Assembly (NCBI RefSeq): GCF_019837165.1
Contig: NZ_JAGYHC010000001.1
Location: 1,116,001 to 1,180,000 of the forward strand
DNA: 64,000 bases
Direction of reading: 5' to 3'
DNA from: Virgibacillus sp. NKC19-3
GTDB lineage: Bacteria; Bacillota; Bacilli; Bacillales; Amphibacillaceae
The notes beneath the pieces were generated by a model. The model had not been told where the DNA came from and searched no databases. It was given only the letters and a program-made list of their open reading frames with translations. Each line of letters starts with the position of its first letter. The stretch's first letter is position 1. Shown piece by piece: positions 16,709-25,691 of this stretch. Made by a program: the position numbers and the translations under genes.

Positions 16709-17027
16709 AGATACGGAGTAACGGGGCTTGAACTCGTTATCTTTTATTTAATGTGAAGGATAGCCGTGTTCTTCCTATAAACATTATATGAGAATCTAGC
16801 TTGTGTCCCTTATAAACGTAAGAGATTTGGCTTATTTGAAATACGGTATGTCGTTCGTAGAAAAGTTGCACTATTTTAAACTTTTAGGTATGATATGTTA
16901 AAAGCGTATTATTTAGCAACCCCATATGGAACAAGATAGGTTAGACATTTATATAGATTTTGAAACTATTATGTGTACATGTATAAAAGATAATAGCAAA
17001 GAGATTCATCTAATCAGGAGGCTAATA

Positions 17028-17216
17028 ATGGCGAACGATCGTTTTGAAGAAGTCTATACGCAAGGAAAGTTGAAGGCTATTAAAGTTATTCGGGATAACG
17101 AAACAGGAGTTTTGTATATGTTGCATCAAGAAGGTTATGGTGCTGGGCTAACAGTTATGGTTGATCAAGAAGGGAAACCTTTGGTGGATGATAATTTTAA
17201 AGGTGATGTCTTATAA
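17028..17216 (+). CDS. DUF6440 family small protein
   Basis: ATG at 17028 follows CAGGAGG with good spacing; the longer frame from 16926 has no ribosome-binding site. The 62-residue product has the layout I associate with DUF6440: RFEEVY, IKVIRDNETGVLYMLHQEGYGAGLTVMVDQEGKPL. It is a small soluble protein, probably a beta-rich fold, of unknown function. It stands alone and converges on an XRE/membrane-protein operon. Confidence 0.7.
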   Translation: MANDRFEEVYTQGKLKAIKVIRDNETGVLYMLHQEGYGAGLTVMVDQEGKPLVDDNFKGDVL

Positions 17217-17330
17217 AGTAAACAGGTATAAGAAGGGGGGTGAGATGTGCATGACAACTCCCCTCAGCATACCTCCTCAATTACTTTTGTAGAAATTATT
17301 TTATGCGACGCTACTAAAAGCATATATGGT

Positions 17331-17618
17331 TTATACTTTAAGCCTATACACTGCAATAACTGCTCCTTGTACGATGAAAATAGCAAGCACCAGTATCCAA
17401 ATCCAGTAGCGGTAATTATCATAAGACATTCCAATGGAATCTTGTATGAGTTCAAGGATGAGCCAGCCTATCGGTAAGATTGGCATAGATGCCATATAAG
17501 ATTTACTTAGAACTTGTGCCCCACGCTCATCTTTTCCTTCTTCCCCCCAAGTAAATTTTAAGATGATATAAAGAGCTACTAAGAAAAGCGGGACTAATAT
17601 TATTCCTAACCAATTCAT
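17331..17618 (-). CDS. small membrane protein paired with an XRE regulator
   Basis: 95 residues with about three hydrophobic segments (residues 4-22, 47-63, 70-92) and a charged loop WGEEGKDERGAQ. Its start overlaps the stop of the helix-turn-helix gene by four bases, so the two are translationally coupled. Such XRE plus small membrane protein pairs (DUF2178-like) are common in Bacillus-group genomes; their role is not established. Signal-transducing partner or membrane anchor for the regulator is only inference. Confidence 0.65.
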   Translation of the reverse strand: MNWLGIILVPLFLVALYIILKFTWGEEGKDERGAQVLSKSYMASMPILPIGWLILELIQDSIGMSYDNYRYWIWILVLAIFIVQGAVIAVYRLKV

Positions 17619-17845
17619 TCCTCTTCCTCCCTCACGTATTGAAATACGTCTGTTATTTCTTTTTCAAATAGAACTGCAATTTCAAAGGCTAATTTCAACG
17701 ATGGATTGTATTTATTCTTTTCGAGTGAAACAATTGTCTGCCTGCTTACACCTAGCATTTCGGCTACTTCCTTTTGTGACCACTTTTTTTCTGCTCGTAG
17801 CACAGCAAGTCGGTTTTTGATCTCCCCAGATGACTTTAACTTCAT
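17615..17845 (-). CDS. small XRE-family transcriptional regulator
   Basis: ATG at 17845 is preceded by AGGGGTG with six bases of spacing; an upstream GTG at 17854 overlaps that site. The 76 residues are almost entirely one helix-turn-helix domain: NRLAVLRAEKKWSQKEVAEMLGVSRQTIVSLEKNKYNPSLKLAFEIA. This is the compact YonR/cI-like type. It is coupled to the downstream membrane protein and reads from a good sigma-A promoter that faces the promoter of the next gene. Confidence 0.85.
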   Translation of the reverse strand: MKLKSSGEIKNRLAVLRAEKKWSQKEVAEMLGVSRQTIVSLEKNKYNPSLKLAFEIAVLFEKEITDVFQYVREEEE

Positions 17846-17869
17846 TCTTTTCACCCCTATTTATTTATA

Positions 17870-17912
17870 ATTGTAACATATTTTTGACTTATAGTAAAAA
17901 ATACATTACACT
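17870..17912. promoter_or_regulatory. overlapping divergent sigma-A promoters
   Basis: Plus strand: TTGACT (17884-17889), 17-base spacer, TACACT (17907-17912), for the serine hydrolase. Minus strand: TTTACT (17893-17898), 17-base spacer, TACAAT (17870-17875), for the XRE operon. The two promoters interlock, so the genes may be mutually exclusive or jointly regulated. Confidence 0.6.
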
Positions 17913-17952
17913 TATATCGAATTATCATTTTAGAAAGTAGGCGATTATATTA

Positions 17953-19212
17953 ATGGCTATGTTTCAGTATCTTGTACTTTTATTCATCATACTGTTTGCG
18001 ATAATGCCTTTGTTTAAGAAAGGCCAGCGCACAACCTACATGATTTTCCGTGCTGTCGCAACCACGTTTATAGTGCTTATTGGTATGTTCCTTTCTTTTC
18101 TTATTCCGGACTTTGGAATCATTCTATTTTTAGCTGTTGTCTTGCTTGTGTTACTCCTTGAAAAATGGTTTTATACAACGAAGTTTGGAATTGTTCTACT
18201 CATCGTATTACTCGCAGGAAGTGGAACGGGCGTATACTATTTCTTTTACAGCGATCCTGCTATTGTATCCGGCTATCTAGAAGAAACAGACACTACTTCT
18301 CTTTATTTATCTATTGATGGAGAAGTAAAAATTGACACAGCGCCCGGACAGGAGCGTCCGCTTGCAAGCACCGTAAAAATAATGATCGCAGCTGCTTATG
18401 CAGAACAAGTAGCGTCAGGAGAGCTTGACCCGGAAGCCCTTGTTCCACTAGAAGAGCTGGGAACTTTTTATTTAGCTAATTCAGATGGAGGTGCCCATGC
18501 GGATTGGCTTGCGTCTGTAGAAGATGATATCACAGATAGCCAAATTCCGCTTCAAGATGTTGCACAAGGCATGATTGTTTACAGTTCCAATGCAAATGCC
18601 GAATATTTACTTGATTTAATTGGATTTGACTCAATCGACGAACGAATGGAAGCATGGGGGATGCTAGATGAACAAGAGACGCTTGTTCCGTTAGTTTCTT
18701 CATTACTGCTTGTTGACGACTTAGGTGAAGAAGTAGAAAATCTCAGCCATGCTGAAATAAGAGAGAGGTCGGTTGCTCTTCACTCGGAATTAGAGTCTGG
18801 AGAACGAACACTTCCTGATTCCTTTCATATGTCATCGTCTTTGCAACGTATTTGGTCTGATTCTGTGACTAGTGCTAGTGCTGCTTCTTATGGGGATTTT
18901 CTGAGAGAAGTGCAAACAGGGGAGTGGGGAAATGCAGAAGAAAATGCGATATTACGTGATTTACTTGAAGATGCCTACTTGTTTGAAGACGCGGACTATC
19001 TTGGTGGGAAAGGTGGCTCAACTGGGTTTGTGCTAAACCAAGCATTATATGCGAAATTGGATACAGGTGAAGAAATGGAGCTTGTCTTTTTTATGGATGA
19101 CCTAAACATATTTCAACAAAAACGTGTAGCTCGATCTAGTAATGACTTTTTAATAGAGGTACTTAGCAGTGAAAATTATCGTAATGCACTCGTGAATCAG
19201 TTCGGTAAATAA
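17953..19212 (+). CDS. membrane-anchored serine hydrolase, beta-lactamase/PBP-like
   Basis: Four hydrophobic segments in residues 5-100 anchor a C-terminal class-A-beta-lactamase-like domain on the outer face. Active-site motifs: S139-T-V-K142 (SxxK), S211-S-N213 (SxN) and K353-GGSTG (KTG-like). A strict class A Glu166 loop is not evident, and the linker between motifs is acidic and short, so a D,D-peptidase or esterase-like hydrolase acting on the wall seems more likely than antibiotic resistance. Start ATG has only a weak ribosome-binding site. It is monocistronic. Confidence 0.78.
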   Translation: MAMFQYLVLLFIILFAIMPLFKKGQRTTYMIFRAVATTFIVLIGMFLSFLIPDFGIILFLAVVLLVLLLEKWFYTTKFGIVLLIVLLAGSGTGVYYFFYSDPAIVSGYLEETDTTSLYLSIDGEVKIDTAPGQERPLASTVKIMIAAAYAEQVASGELDPEALVPLEELGTFYLANSDGGAHADWLASVEDDITDSQIPLQDVAQGMIVYSSNANAEYLLDLIGFDSIDERMEAWGMLDEQETLVPLVSSLLLVDDLGEEVENLSHAEIRERSVALHSELESGERTLPDSFHMSSSLQRIWSDSVTSASAASYGDFLREVQTGEWGNAEENAILRDLLEDAYLFEDADYLGGKGGSTGFVLNQALYAKLDTGEEMELVFFMDDLNIFQQKRVARSSNDFLIEVLSSENYRNALVNQFGK

Positions 19213-19305
19213 TAGGCAGTACTACTGTTTGTTGCCAGAAAATGTATTACATGGCGACTGTATCTTGCAGCCGCCATATCCATTTAATATCTGTAAATTT
19301 CATTT

Positions 19306-19336
19306 AAAAAGATGACAGTTTTGGTAAACTGTTATC
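19306..19336 (-). terminator. terminator for the TetR gene at 19471
   Basis: On the minus strand GATAACAGTTT and AAACTGTCATC form an 11-bp stem around a four-base loop, followed by TTTTT. It lies about 135 bases beyond the gene. Confidence 0.75.
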
Positions 19337-19470
19337 TGGAAAATGATATATCATAGTTAGCAAATGAAAAAGGTGCTGCAAGATAATAAAAACATTATCT
19401 GACAGTATCCTTTGCATGTTAAGAAGAAAAAAGGATAATTATTATTTTTTTAATTAGTTGATCCAAAGAA

Positions 19471-20070
19471 TTATTTAATGATAATTCTCAATCCATCATT
19501 AAACAGATCATCCACTGTCTTGCCTGTAGAAAAATACTCTTCTATGCTTGCTACTAACATGGGATACTTTATATTAAACTGTGCAAAATGAAAACTCTGC
19601 ATTTCCTTTTGAGTGATATCCGTTTGTTCCTCAATTACATGTCCGAAAGTAAAACGAGTTGCTGTTAGAATAATCAAACGTGATTGTCTCAAACTCACTC
19701 CAGCATCCACCAAAGTGTTGATTGCCATTTCAGATAAATCCGACATTGTTAACGATAGATGTGCTCCCGCAACGACACGTCCACCATCAGTATGTGAAAG
19801 TAATGCTTTGCGTAAACGATTAAACATAAGAATCAACCAATCTTGCCAAGGATCTTCCGTTTTCCATTCCGTTATATTGGAAAACTCCCTTTGTAAAATA
19901 GCTTCAGCCATTTCATTCACCAATGCATTTTTATTATTAAAATGCCAGTATAAAGCCGGAGCTTGAACATTTAATTTTCTTGCCAGTTTTCTTAACGTAA
20001 CCCCCTCTAGCCCATTTTCATCAAGTAAATGCAAAGATTCTTTTATGATTTGTTCCTTTTTTAATGCCAT
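19471..20070 (-). CDS. TetR-class repressor (TetR_C domain)
   Basis: 199 residues starting MALKKEQIIKESLHLL; a GGAAG site lies upstream, and the 24 earlier in-frame codons cross the operator, so they are excluded. The HTH reads GVTLRKLARKLNVQAPALYWHFNNKNAL, the variant typical of true tetracycline-type TetR proteins. The C-terminal half with WLILMFNRLRKALLSHTDGGRVVAGAHL also matches that class. Divergent from a quinone-reductase-like gene with a palindromic operator between them, so it presumably represses that gene and itself. Ligand unknown. Confidence 0.88.
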   Translation of the reverse strand: MALKKEQIIKESLHLLDENGLEGVTLRKLARKLNVQAPALYWHFNNKNALVNEMAEAILQREFSNITEWKTEDPWQDWLILMFNRLRKALLSHTDGGRVVAGAHLSLTMSDLSEMAINTLVDAGVSLRQSRLIILTATRFTFGHVIEEQTDITQKEMQSFHFAQFNIKYPMLVASIEEYFSTGKTVDDLFNDGLRIIIK

Positions 20071-20107
20071 CGCATTTTCTTCCAATCTATTTGTGTAATA
20101 ATTTCTC

Positions 20108-20164
20108 TTGACATAGTAACATAAATAGCGTAAATTTAACACTGTTAAATTTAACGGTGTTAAA
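20108..20164. promoter_or_regulatory. promoter and tandem TetR operator
   Basis: Promoter for the reductase: TTGACA (20108-20113), 17-base spacer, TAAATT (20131-20136). From 20135 to 20164 two adjoining 15-mers of the form TTTAACnnnGTTAAA or TTTAACnnnGTTAAA's complement make a 30-base near-perfect palindrome covering the -10 region and start point, the expected place for repression. Confidence 0.8.
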
Positions 20165-20184
20165 TAAACGTGGGAGGTTTTATG

Positions 20185-21153
20185 ATGAAGGCAGCAGTAT
20201 TACACAAAGTCGGAGGAGTTCCATGTTACGAAGAATTCGCAGATCCGTATCCAAACAAGGATGAAATTTTGATTCATGTGAGAGCAGCAACACTTGAAAA
20301 TGTTGATCGAATGATTGCAAAAGGGGAACATTTTGCAAGTCAACAATTTTTATCTGCATTACCGTCCATCATTGGACTTAGGGGAGTAGGTGAGCAGTCA
20401 GATGGCAAATTAGTTGGATTCTCAGGAGCCAAAGCCCCATATGGTGCCATGGCCGAAAAAGTAGTTGTCTCCAAAGAATTCACTGTTCCGATTCCTGATG
20501 GGGTTAACGCGGAAACAGCAGCTGCACTTCCGTCTGCGGCGCTGACATCCCTTTTTCCACTTAAATGGGGAGTAAATATGAAACCTGGTGCAACTGTACT
20601 TATAAATGGTGCAACTGGTGTTGCCGGAAAGCTTGCCGTCCAGATCGCTAAATTGCTCGGAGCAGGACGTGTTATTGGTACTGGTCGTAACAAGAAATCT
20701 TTAAAACGAATCAAGGAGCTTGGGGCAGACACAATTATCGATCTTAAACAGTCTGAAGAAGATTTATCCACCTCCTTCAAACAGGAGATAGAAGAGGGAA
20801 TCGACATCATTTTAGATTTTTTATGGGGATATCCGACAGAAAAACTCATAAAAGCGTTAGTTCCACAAGAAATAAATTTAAATGGGCAACGAACCCAGCT
20901 TGTCCAAATAGGAGAGAAAGCTGGACCAGATCTTACGCTTCCCGCAGATGCCTTGAGAACGTCAGGGCTTGAAATATCTGGTGGGGCTTCGGGAATAACT
21001 CAAGAAGCTATTACAGTGGGAACGCAATTAGTATGGAATTGGATAAAAGAAGATAAGCTTCATATGGATATGGAGATTGTTCCACTACAAGATATTGAAA
21101 ACGTTTGGAAACGTGCAGACTTTCAAGGAAAAAGAATAATAGTTATTCCTTAA
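20185..21153 (+). CDS. quinone oxidoreductase-like MDR dehydrogenase
   Basis: Medium-chain dehydrogenase/reductase of the zinc-free quinone reductase group: MKAAVLHKVGGVPCYEEFADPYP opening, catalytic GroES-like half without the zinc-ligand pattern, and a Rossmann motif GATGVAGKLAVQIAKLLGAGRVIGTGRN binding NAD(P)H. Length (322 residues) is usual. Two adjacent ATGs (20182, 20185) follow GGGAGG; the second has the better spacing. Likely reduces quinones or reactive carbonyl compounds in the cytosol, induced when the divergent TetR protein binds a ligand. Confidence 0.85.
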   Translation: MKAAVLHKVGGVPCYEEFADPYPNKDEILIHVRAATLENVDRMIAKGEHFASQQFLSALPSIIGLRGVGEQSDGKLVGFSGAKAPYGAMAEKVVVSKEFTVPIPDGVNAETAAALPSAALTSLFPLKWGVNMKPGATVLINGATGVAGKLAVQIAKLLGAGRVIGTGRNKKSLKRIKELGADTIIDLKQSEEDLSTSFKQEIEEGIDIILDFLWGYPTEKLIKALVPQEINLNGQRTQLVQIGEKAGPDLTLPADALRTSGLEISGGASGITQEAITVGTQLVWNWIKEDKLHMDMEIVPLQDIENVWKRADFQGKRIIVIP

Positions 21154-21170
21154 TTTTTAGTAGCTAATAA

Positions 21171-21191
21171 GCAAACAATTTCATTGTTTGC
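21171..21191 (+). terminator. weak hairpin after the quinone reductase gene
   Basis: GCAAACAAT and ATTGTTTGC form a 9-bp stem with a three-base loop, 17 bases after the stop. The T-rich run comes only about 10 bases later, so terminator strength is uncertain. Confidence 0.45.
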
Positions 21192-21384
21192 GGGTGATGA
21201 ATTTTTTCTTCGGAAGGACAAGAACCGATTCACGTTAGCGCCATTTTCGTTGAATATGACTAGGAGTTAATGTTAGCTTCCTATCGGATGTTGTTTAAGA
21301 TATAATTGTCAGGGTTAGCAAGTAAAGAATCATCTTGCATGTTTTCAAAAGAGGAATAAAAAGCTATGGAGGAGATGAAAGCAG

Positions 21385-21786
21385 ATGAAGCCTATCCATT
21401 ATACTGTGGGGAAATCGGATACACGTTATGCGATAAAAACATGGCTTCCAGAGGATATAGAGGCTGTTACTATCGGAAAGCTGGGGCAATTTCACTTTCC
21501 AAAAGGATATTATGTATACGTAGGAAGTGCAAAGCGGAATATTCGCTCGAGAGTGGATAGACATCTTCAGGTGGATAAAAAGAAACGCTGGCATATCGAT
21601 TACTTACGCCCCTACCTGCAAATTCAGGCTGTGCAAACGTATTCTGGTGTGGAAGGGGAATGTGAGCTTTTTCAACGTCTGGTTCAGGAAAATGGGGGAA
21701 CCATGCCGGTGAAAGGCTTCGGATCTTCAGATTGCAGGTGTTTTTCGCATTTGTTTTATTCAGATGAGGAAGTGATGTTGAATTAG
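21385..21786 (+). CDS. GIY-YIG-related DUF123 protein
   Basis: 133 residues beginning after GGAGGAG. The core FPKGYYVYVGSAKRNIRSRVDRHLQ has the GIY-YIG-like YYVYVGS segment followed by the conserved Arg and His, and KKKRWHIDYL and GFGSSDCRCFSHLFY complete the DUF123 pattern known from small archaeal and bacterial proteins. A nuclease function is suggested by the fold but not shown. Two Cys near the end (DCRC) are a family feature. It is not part of an obvious operon. Confidence 0.8.
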   Translation: MKPIHYTVGKSDTRYAIKTWLPEDIEAVTIGKLGQFHFPKGYYVYVGSAKRNIRSRVDRHLQVDKKKRWHIDYLRPYLQIQAVQTYSGVEGECELFQRLVQENGGTMPVKGFGSSDCRCFSHLFYSDEEVMLN

Positions 21787-21848
21787 ACATATACGAATTC
21801 GAACGTATTATTGAAATGTATACGTTGCGCTTTATTCGTCAATATAAT

Positions 21849-22718
21849 TTAGTGATTTAATAAGAATTGTTGGAAACGCTTTGCTACAGGAGAGAGATAC
21901 CTTTTACTATTCCATGCTAAGCCTATGGGTCTTTCACATTTTGGCTCAGTAACCTTTAAACATTTCACGTTATCTAAATAAAATCCTTGGATCTTCGGTA
22001 GTAAAGATACCCCTAGATTTGCTCCGACAAGGCCCATAATGGTAATTGTATCATCTCCTTCAAACGTAATATTGGGTTGAACCCCTGCTTGCCTAAAGAA
22101 ATGATCTGTAATAGGCCTTAAACTATATCCTTTTTTAAGCGCAATAAACTTTTCATCAGCAAGGTCGGTAAGATGAATGGTTTTAAAATTCGCAAGCTTA
22201 TGATCAACCGAAACGAAAGCAAATATTTCTTCAGACCGTAAATGCTCCCATTTAATATTCTCTCTATCATCAGTAATAGCAGATATACAGAAATCAATTT
22301 CCCCATTTTCTAATTGATCCAGCATTATATCCGATGGGTTTTGGAAAAACTGAAAATTCACGTTTGGGAATTCTTTGTGAAACGTATTAATATAGGTTGG
22401 AAACAAGGAAGAACCAAGTGATTTTAAGAAACCAATAGAAACTCTCCCATATTCTGGATTAACTAAGTCTAGAATTTCTTGTTTCCCCTCGTTAATTTCC
22501 TGAAGGGCGTTTACTGCTTTTTTATAAAAAATTTCACCATACGGATTAAGCTTTATCTTCCGCCCATTTCTCTCAAATAAGGGAACGCCAATTTCCTTTT
22601 CCAATTTGGCTATCGAACGGCTTAGGGTAGGTTGGGAAATAAAAAGTTTCTCAGCAGCATAAGTGAAATGCTGTATCTCTGCAATCGTTTTGAAGTAATT
22701 TAACTGTTGATAGTCCAT
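21849..22718 (-). CDS. LysR-family regulator of the CoA/TRAP operon
   Basis: 289 residues from ATG at 22718 (AAAGGA upstream; an extended frame to 22796 has no site). N-terminal winged HTH: YFKTIAEIQHFTYAAEKLFISQPTLSRSIAKLEKEIGVPLFERNGRKI. The remainder is the two-lobed co-inducer domain. It is divergent from the crotonase gene that starts the catabolic operon, so it most likely activates that operon in response to its substrate or a CoA-linked intermediate. A dyad AATACATTTGTATT at 22770-22783 is a candidate binding site. Confidence 0.87.
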   Translation of the reverse strand: MDYQQLNYFKTIAEIQHFTYAAEKLFISQPTLSRSIAKLEKEIGVPLFERNGRKIKLNPYGEIFYKKAVNALQEINEGKQEILDLVNPEYGRVSIGFLKSLGSSLFPTYINTFHKEFPNVNFQFFQNPSDIMLDQLENGEIDFCISAITDDRENIKWEHLRSEEIFAFVSVDHKLANFKTIHLTDLADEKFIALKKGYSLRPITDHFFRQAGVQPNITFEGDDTITIMGLVGANLGVSLLPKIQGFYLDNVKCLKVTEPKCERPIGLAWNSKRYLSPVAKRFQQFLLNH

Positions 22719-22928
22719 AATATTCACATTCCTTTTATTATTACAAATATGCATGAAAACTATGATAATAATACATTTGTATTTCGTTACTGTCAATGGT
22801 TATAATATAATTATTCGATTAATTGATTAAAAAATCGAACTATTATTTAACTTGCGAATAGAACAGAGGCCTATTTGTTCAATCGGAAACTGCAACATAG
22901 CTTAATGATAAAGTTAGGAGGAATACTG

Positions 22929-23717
22929 TTGAAAAGTGTAAATGAGAAGGATGTGTATTTAGAAATAAATGAAAGCGTTGCCAACATTGTGTTTAATCGA
23001 CCCGAAAAAAGAAATGCCATAAATTATGATATGTGGCGTGCAATTCCCCATCTCATCGATCAATGCGAAAAAAATTCAGATGTAAAAGTTATCCTTTTTT
23101 CAAGTAATCATGAAGCGGCATTTTCTGCGGGAGCCGATATAAGTGAATTCAATGACTTAAGAAGTACGGTAGAAGGGGCGAAAAAATATACGGAACTGAC
23201 ATTAAAAGCAGAAAAGGCAATTATGGAGGTTCGTAAACCAACTATAGCCATGGTGAGCGGATATTGCGTTGGAGGTGGATGCGAAATAGCGCTGGCTTGT
23301 GACTTTCGTTTTTCAGATGAGAATGGAATGTTCGGTATCACACCAGCAAAACTGGGAATTGTTTATAGTACGCCCGGCACGAAGAATCTTGTTGATCTTG
23401 TAGGTCCATCAAAAACGAAGGATATATTATATACCGGACGTCTTTTGGAAGCAAAAGAGGCTTTGGAGATTGGATTGATTGACCGCATTTATCCTAAAAA
23501 GACTATTCGAACGGAAGTTTTAAAATATGCAAATGTAATTTGTAATAATGCAAGAATATCCATAGAAGGATCCAAACAAGTTGTACGTAATGTACTTCGT
23601 GGTGCGGACGAGGACTCGCAAGATATTATGGATTTAATGAACCAATCTTTTGTATCCAACGAGTATAAGGAAGGAGTCACTGCTTTTTTGGAGAAACGTA
23701 AACCATCTTTCAAATAA
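22929..23717 (+). CDS. enoyl-CoA hydratase/isomerase family protein (crotonase)
   Basis: TTG at 22929 follows TTAGGAGG; earlier codons lack a site. 262 residues with crotonase landmarks: NRPEKRNAIN, the oxyanion-hole segment FSAGADISEF, and SGYCVGGGCEIALACDFRF. The first catalytic Glu position (GGGCE) is kept, but where hydratases have the second Glu (FGxPE) this protein has FGITPAKLG. It may therefore be an isomerase, decarboxylase or hydratase of another mechanism. First gene of an operon with a TRAP transporter and CoA transferase, so it acts on the CoA ester of the imported acid. Confidence 0.85.
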   Translation: MKSVNEKDVYLEINESVANIVFNRPEKRNAINYDMWRAIPHLIDQCEKNSDVKVILFSSNHEAAFSAGADISEFNDLRSTVEGAKKYTELTLKAEKAIMEVRKPTIAMVSGYCVGGGCEIALACDFRFSDENGMFGITPAKLGIVYSTPGTKNLVDLVGPSKTKDILYTGRLLEAKEALEIGLIDRIYPKKTIRTEVLKYANVICNNARISIEGSKQVVRNVLRGADEDSQDIMDLMNQSFVSNEYKEGVTAFLEKRKPSFK

Positions 23718-23756
23718 TGGAAAACGCTGTGGTGATTGGCAAGGGAGGAGTAAGAT

Positions 23757-24278
23757 ATGGATCCAAATAACCAGAAAAACCCACTAATCATAAGGATTAT
23801 TAATGGGGTGAGTGAAGTAAGTGGGTATATTAGTGCATTCTCCATTTTAATTTCAGCGATCATTATTACGATAACGGTATTATTGAGATACCTTTTCGAT
23901 TATACAACAGTATGGCAGATGGAGCTTACGATTTACTTTCTAATGTTTGCAACCTTTGTAGGGGGAGCGTATGGATTAAAGCATGATGCCCATGTAGGGG
24001 TAGATGTGATTACTGAAAAGCTTCCGGTTAAGATGAAAAGTATGTTACGGATTATTACTTCATTAGGTGCCTTATTGGTTACGGTTATTCTAGTAATACA
24101 AGGATGGAGTATGTGGTACGAAGCACTTGAATTAGGTTGGAGGTCAAGTTCCGCTTGGGGGCCGCCGTTGTCCGTTTCTTATTTTATACTTCCATTGGGG
24201 ATGACATTTATCAGTTTACAATTTTTAGTAATCATTTATGAAGAAATCGTAGTACTGTTTAAAAAGGAAAAATCTTAA
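23757..24278 (+). CDS. TRAP transporter small permease (DctQ)
   Basis: 173 residues, four membrane helices. The DctQ signature is clear: VLLRYLFDYTTVWQMELTIYFLMFATFVGGAYGLKHDAHVGVDVI. Start after GGGAGGAG. Together with the large permease and binding protein just downstream it forms a sodium-driven uptake system for an organic acid. TRAP systems are common in salt-adapted bacteria because they use sodium gradients. Orientation and spacing make it the second gene of the operon. Confidence 0.92.
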   Translation: MDPNNQKNPLIIRIINGVSEVSGYISAFSILISAIIITITVLLRYLFDYTTVWQMELTIYFLMFATFVGGAYGLKHDAHVGVDVITEKLPVKMKSMLRIITSLGALLVTVILVIQGWSMWYEALELGWRSSSAWGPPLSVSYFILPLGMTFISLQFLVIIYEEIVVLFKKEKS

Positions 24279-24319
24279 TACACATAATTGTAAGCGCTAT
24301 ATTTGAAAGGGGGAAGGAG

Positions 24320-25645
24320 ATGGGTTCATTAACTTTAGGTGTGATCATTGCGATAGCTAGTTTAGCGATCATTTTAGCAGGTATGCCTATTGCCTTTGCA
24401 TTAGGATTTGTAACTTTAGTATCAATGATATTATTTGTAGGTCCAACTCAATATGAAATGTTTGCAGAATACACATACGACGCTTTGCATGATTTTGCTT
24501 TATTAGCTATTCCATTGTTTATTTTTATGGGGGCCATATTTGCACGATCAAAAGCCAGTACTTCATTATTTGATGCTGCTTATAAATGGCTCGGTAAGTT
24601 ACCTGGAGGTTTAGCTATCAGCAGTGTCATTGCATCTGCCATATTTTCAGCTATTTCAGGTTCAAGTCCTGCTACTGCCGCAGCGATTGGCAAAGCTGCT
24701 ATACCGGAAATGAAGAAACGAAACTATTCGAATACAATTGCTACCGGTGCAGTTGTAGCGGGAGGTACATTAGGAATTCTCGTTCCTCCAAGTGTCGTAT
24801 TAATTCTATATGGTATAGCAGTGGAAGTATCCATTGGGAAACTCTTTATTGCAGGTATCATTCCTGGATTGTTATTGACAACATTATTTAGTGTTTGGAT
24901 ATATATTGCAACAAAATTAGAAAATAGAGGCATTCAAGTTAGTTCAGCCGAGGGCGCTGAATATGTAAAGAATTTCTCTTGGACAGAGCGTTTTCGGTCA
25001 TTATTCCAAATTATCCCTTTTATATTGTTATTAGTAGCTATTTTAGGAGCCCTTTATGCTGGTATTGCAACGCCAAGTGAGGGGGCTGCCATAGGTGCCA
25101 TTTTAGCTTTACTGATGGTTATTGTTATTTATAGGTCTATGAATTGGAAAAAATTAATAGATATCCTTTTGACCTCTACAAGAGAAAGTACCATGGTATT
25201 AATGATTGTTGTTTTTTCGGCTTTGCTTGGTACATTGATGAGTTTTCTGTCTATTCCGCAGGACTTAGCTAATTTAATTATAGGTTTAGATATTTCCAAA
25301 TGGATCGTTCTGGTTTTTATTAATTTATTTTTGTTGATGTTAGGATTATTCATTCCCCCGGCTGCGATCATCTTAATGACCGCGCCAATTCTATTACCTA
25401 TTATAACAGGTTTGGGGTTTGATCCAATTTGGTTTGGAATTGTCATGACAATAAATATGGAAGCAGGTTTAATAACGCCGCCGGTCGGTTTGAATTTATT
25501 TGTTGTTAAAGGAATTGTGCCAGATATACCTACCGGTGATATTATTAAAGGTTCGTTACCTTATGTATTTTTACTCTTAATCGCTATTGCTTTATTTACC
25601 ATATTCCCGGGAGTTGTTACTTGGCTACCAGATTTATTGATGTAA
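24320..25645 (+). CDS. TRAP transporter large permease (DctM)
   Basis: 441 residues with twelve or so hydrophobic segments, the usual DctM size. Typical sequences are AIPLFIFMGAIFARS, AIFSAISGSSPATAAAIGKAAIPEM, GGTLGILVPPSVVLILYG and the mirrored motif in the second half ITPPVGLNLFVVKGI. It carries the transport path; the DctQ gene lies 41 bases upstream and the binding protein 46 bases downstream. Confidence 0.95.
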   Translation: MGSLTLGVIIAIASLAIILAGMPIAFALGFVTLVSMILFVGPTQYEMFAEYTYDALHDFALLAIPLFIFMGAIFARSKASTSLFDAAYKWLGKLPGGLAISSVIASAIFSAISGSSPATAAAIGKAAIPEMKKRNYSNTIATGAVVAGGTLGILVPPSVVLILYGIAVEVSIGKLFIAGIIPGLLLTTLFSVWIYIATKLENRGIQVSSAEGAEYVKNFSWTERFRSLFQIIPFILLLVAILGALYAGIATPSEGAAIGAILALLMVIVIYRSMNWKKLIDILLTSTRESTMVLMIVVFSALLGTLMSFLSIPQDLANLIIGLDISKWIVLVFINLFLLMLGLFIPPAAIILMTAPILLPIITGLGFDPIWFGIVMTINMEAGLITPPVGLNLFVVKGIVPDIPTGDIIKGSLPYVFLLLIAIALFTIFPGVVTWLPDLLM

Positions 25646-25691
25646 GTAAAAAAATTTCGCAGGAAACATGCAGTAAAGAGGAGGAGCGTAT

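Noticed and set aside
16926-17027. Upstream extension of the DUF6440 gene
   Set aside because: No ribosome-binding site and no family similarity; CAGGAGG before 17028 marks the true start.
17953-19212. True class A beta-lactamase
   Set aside because: SxxK, SxN and KTG-like motifs exist, but four membrane helices, an unusual spacing and no clear Glu166 loop argue for a different serine hydrolase.
24290-24306. cre-like TGTAAGCGCTATAT between the TRAP permease genes
   Set aside because: The right half of the site does not match and an internal operon position makes catabolite control here unlikely.
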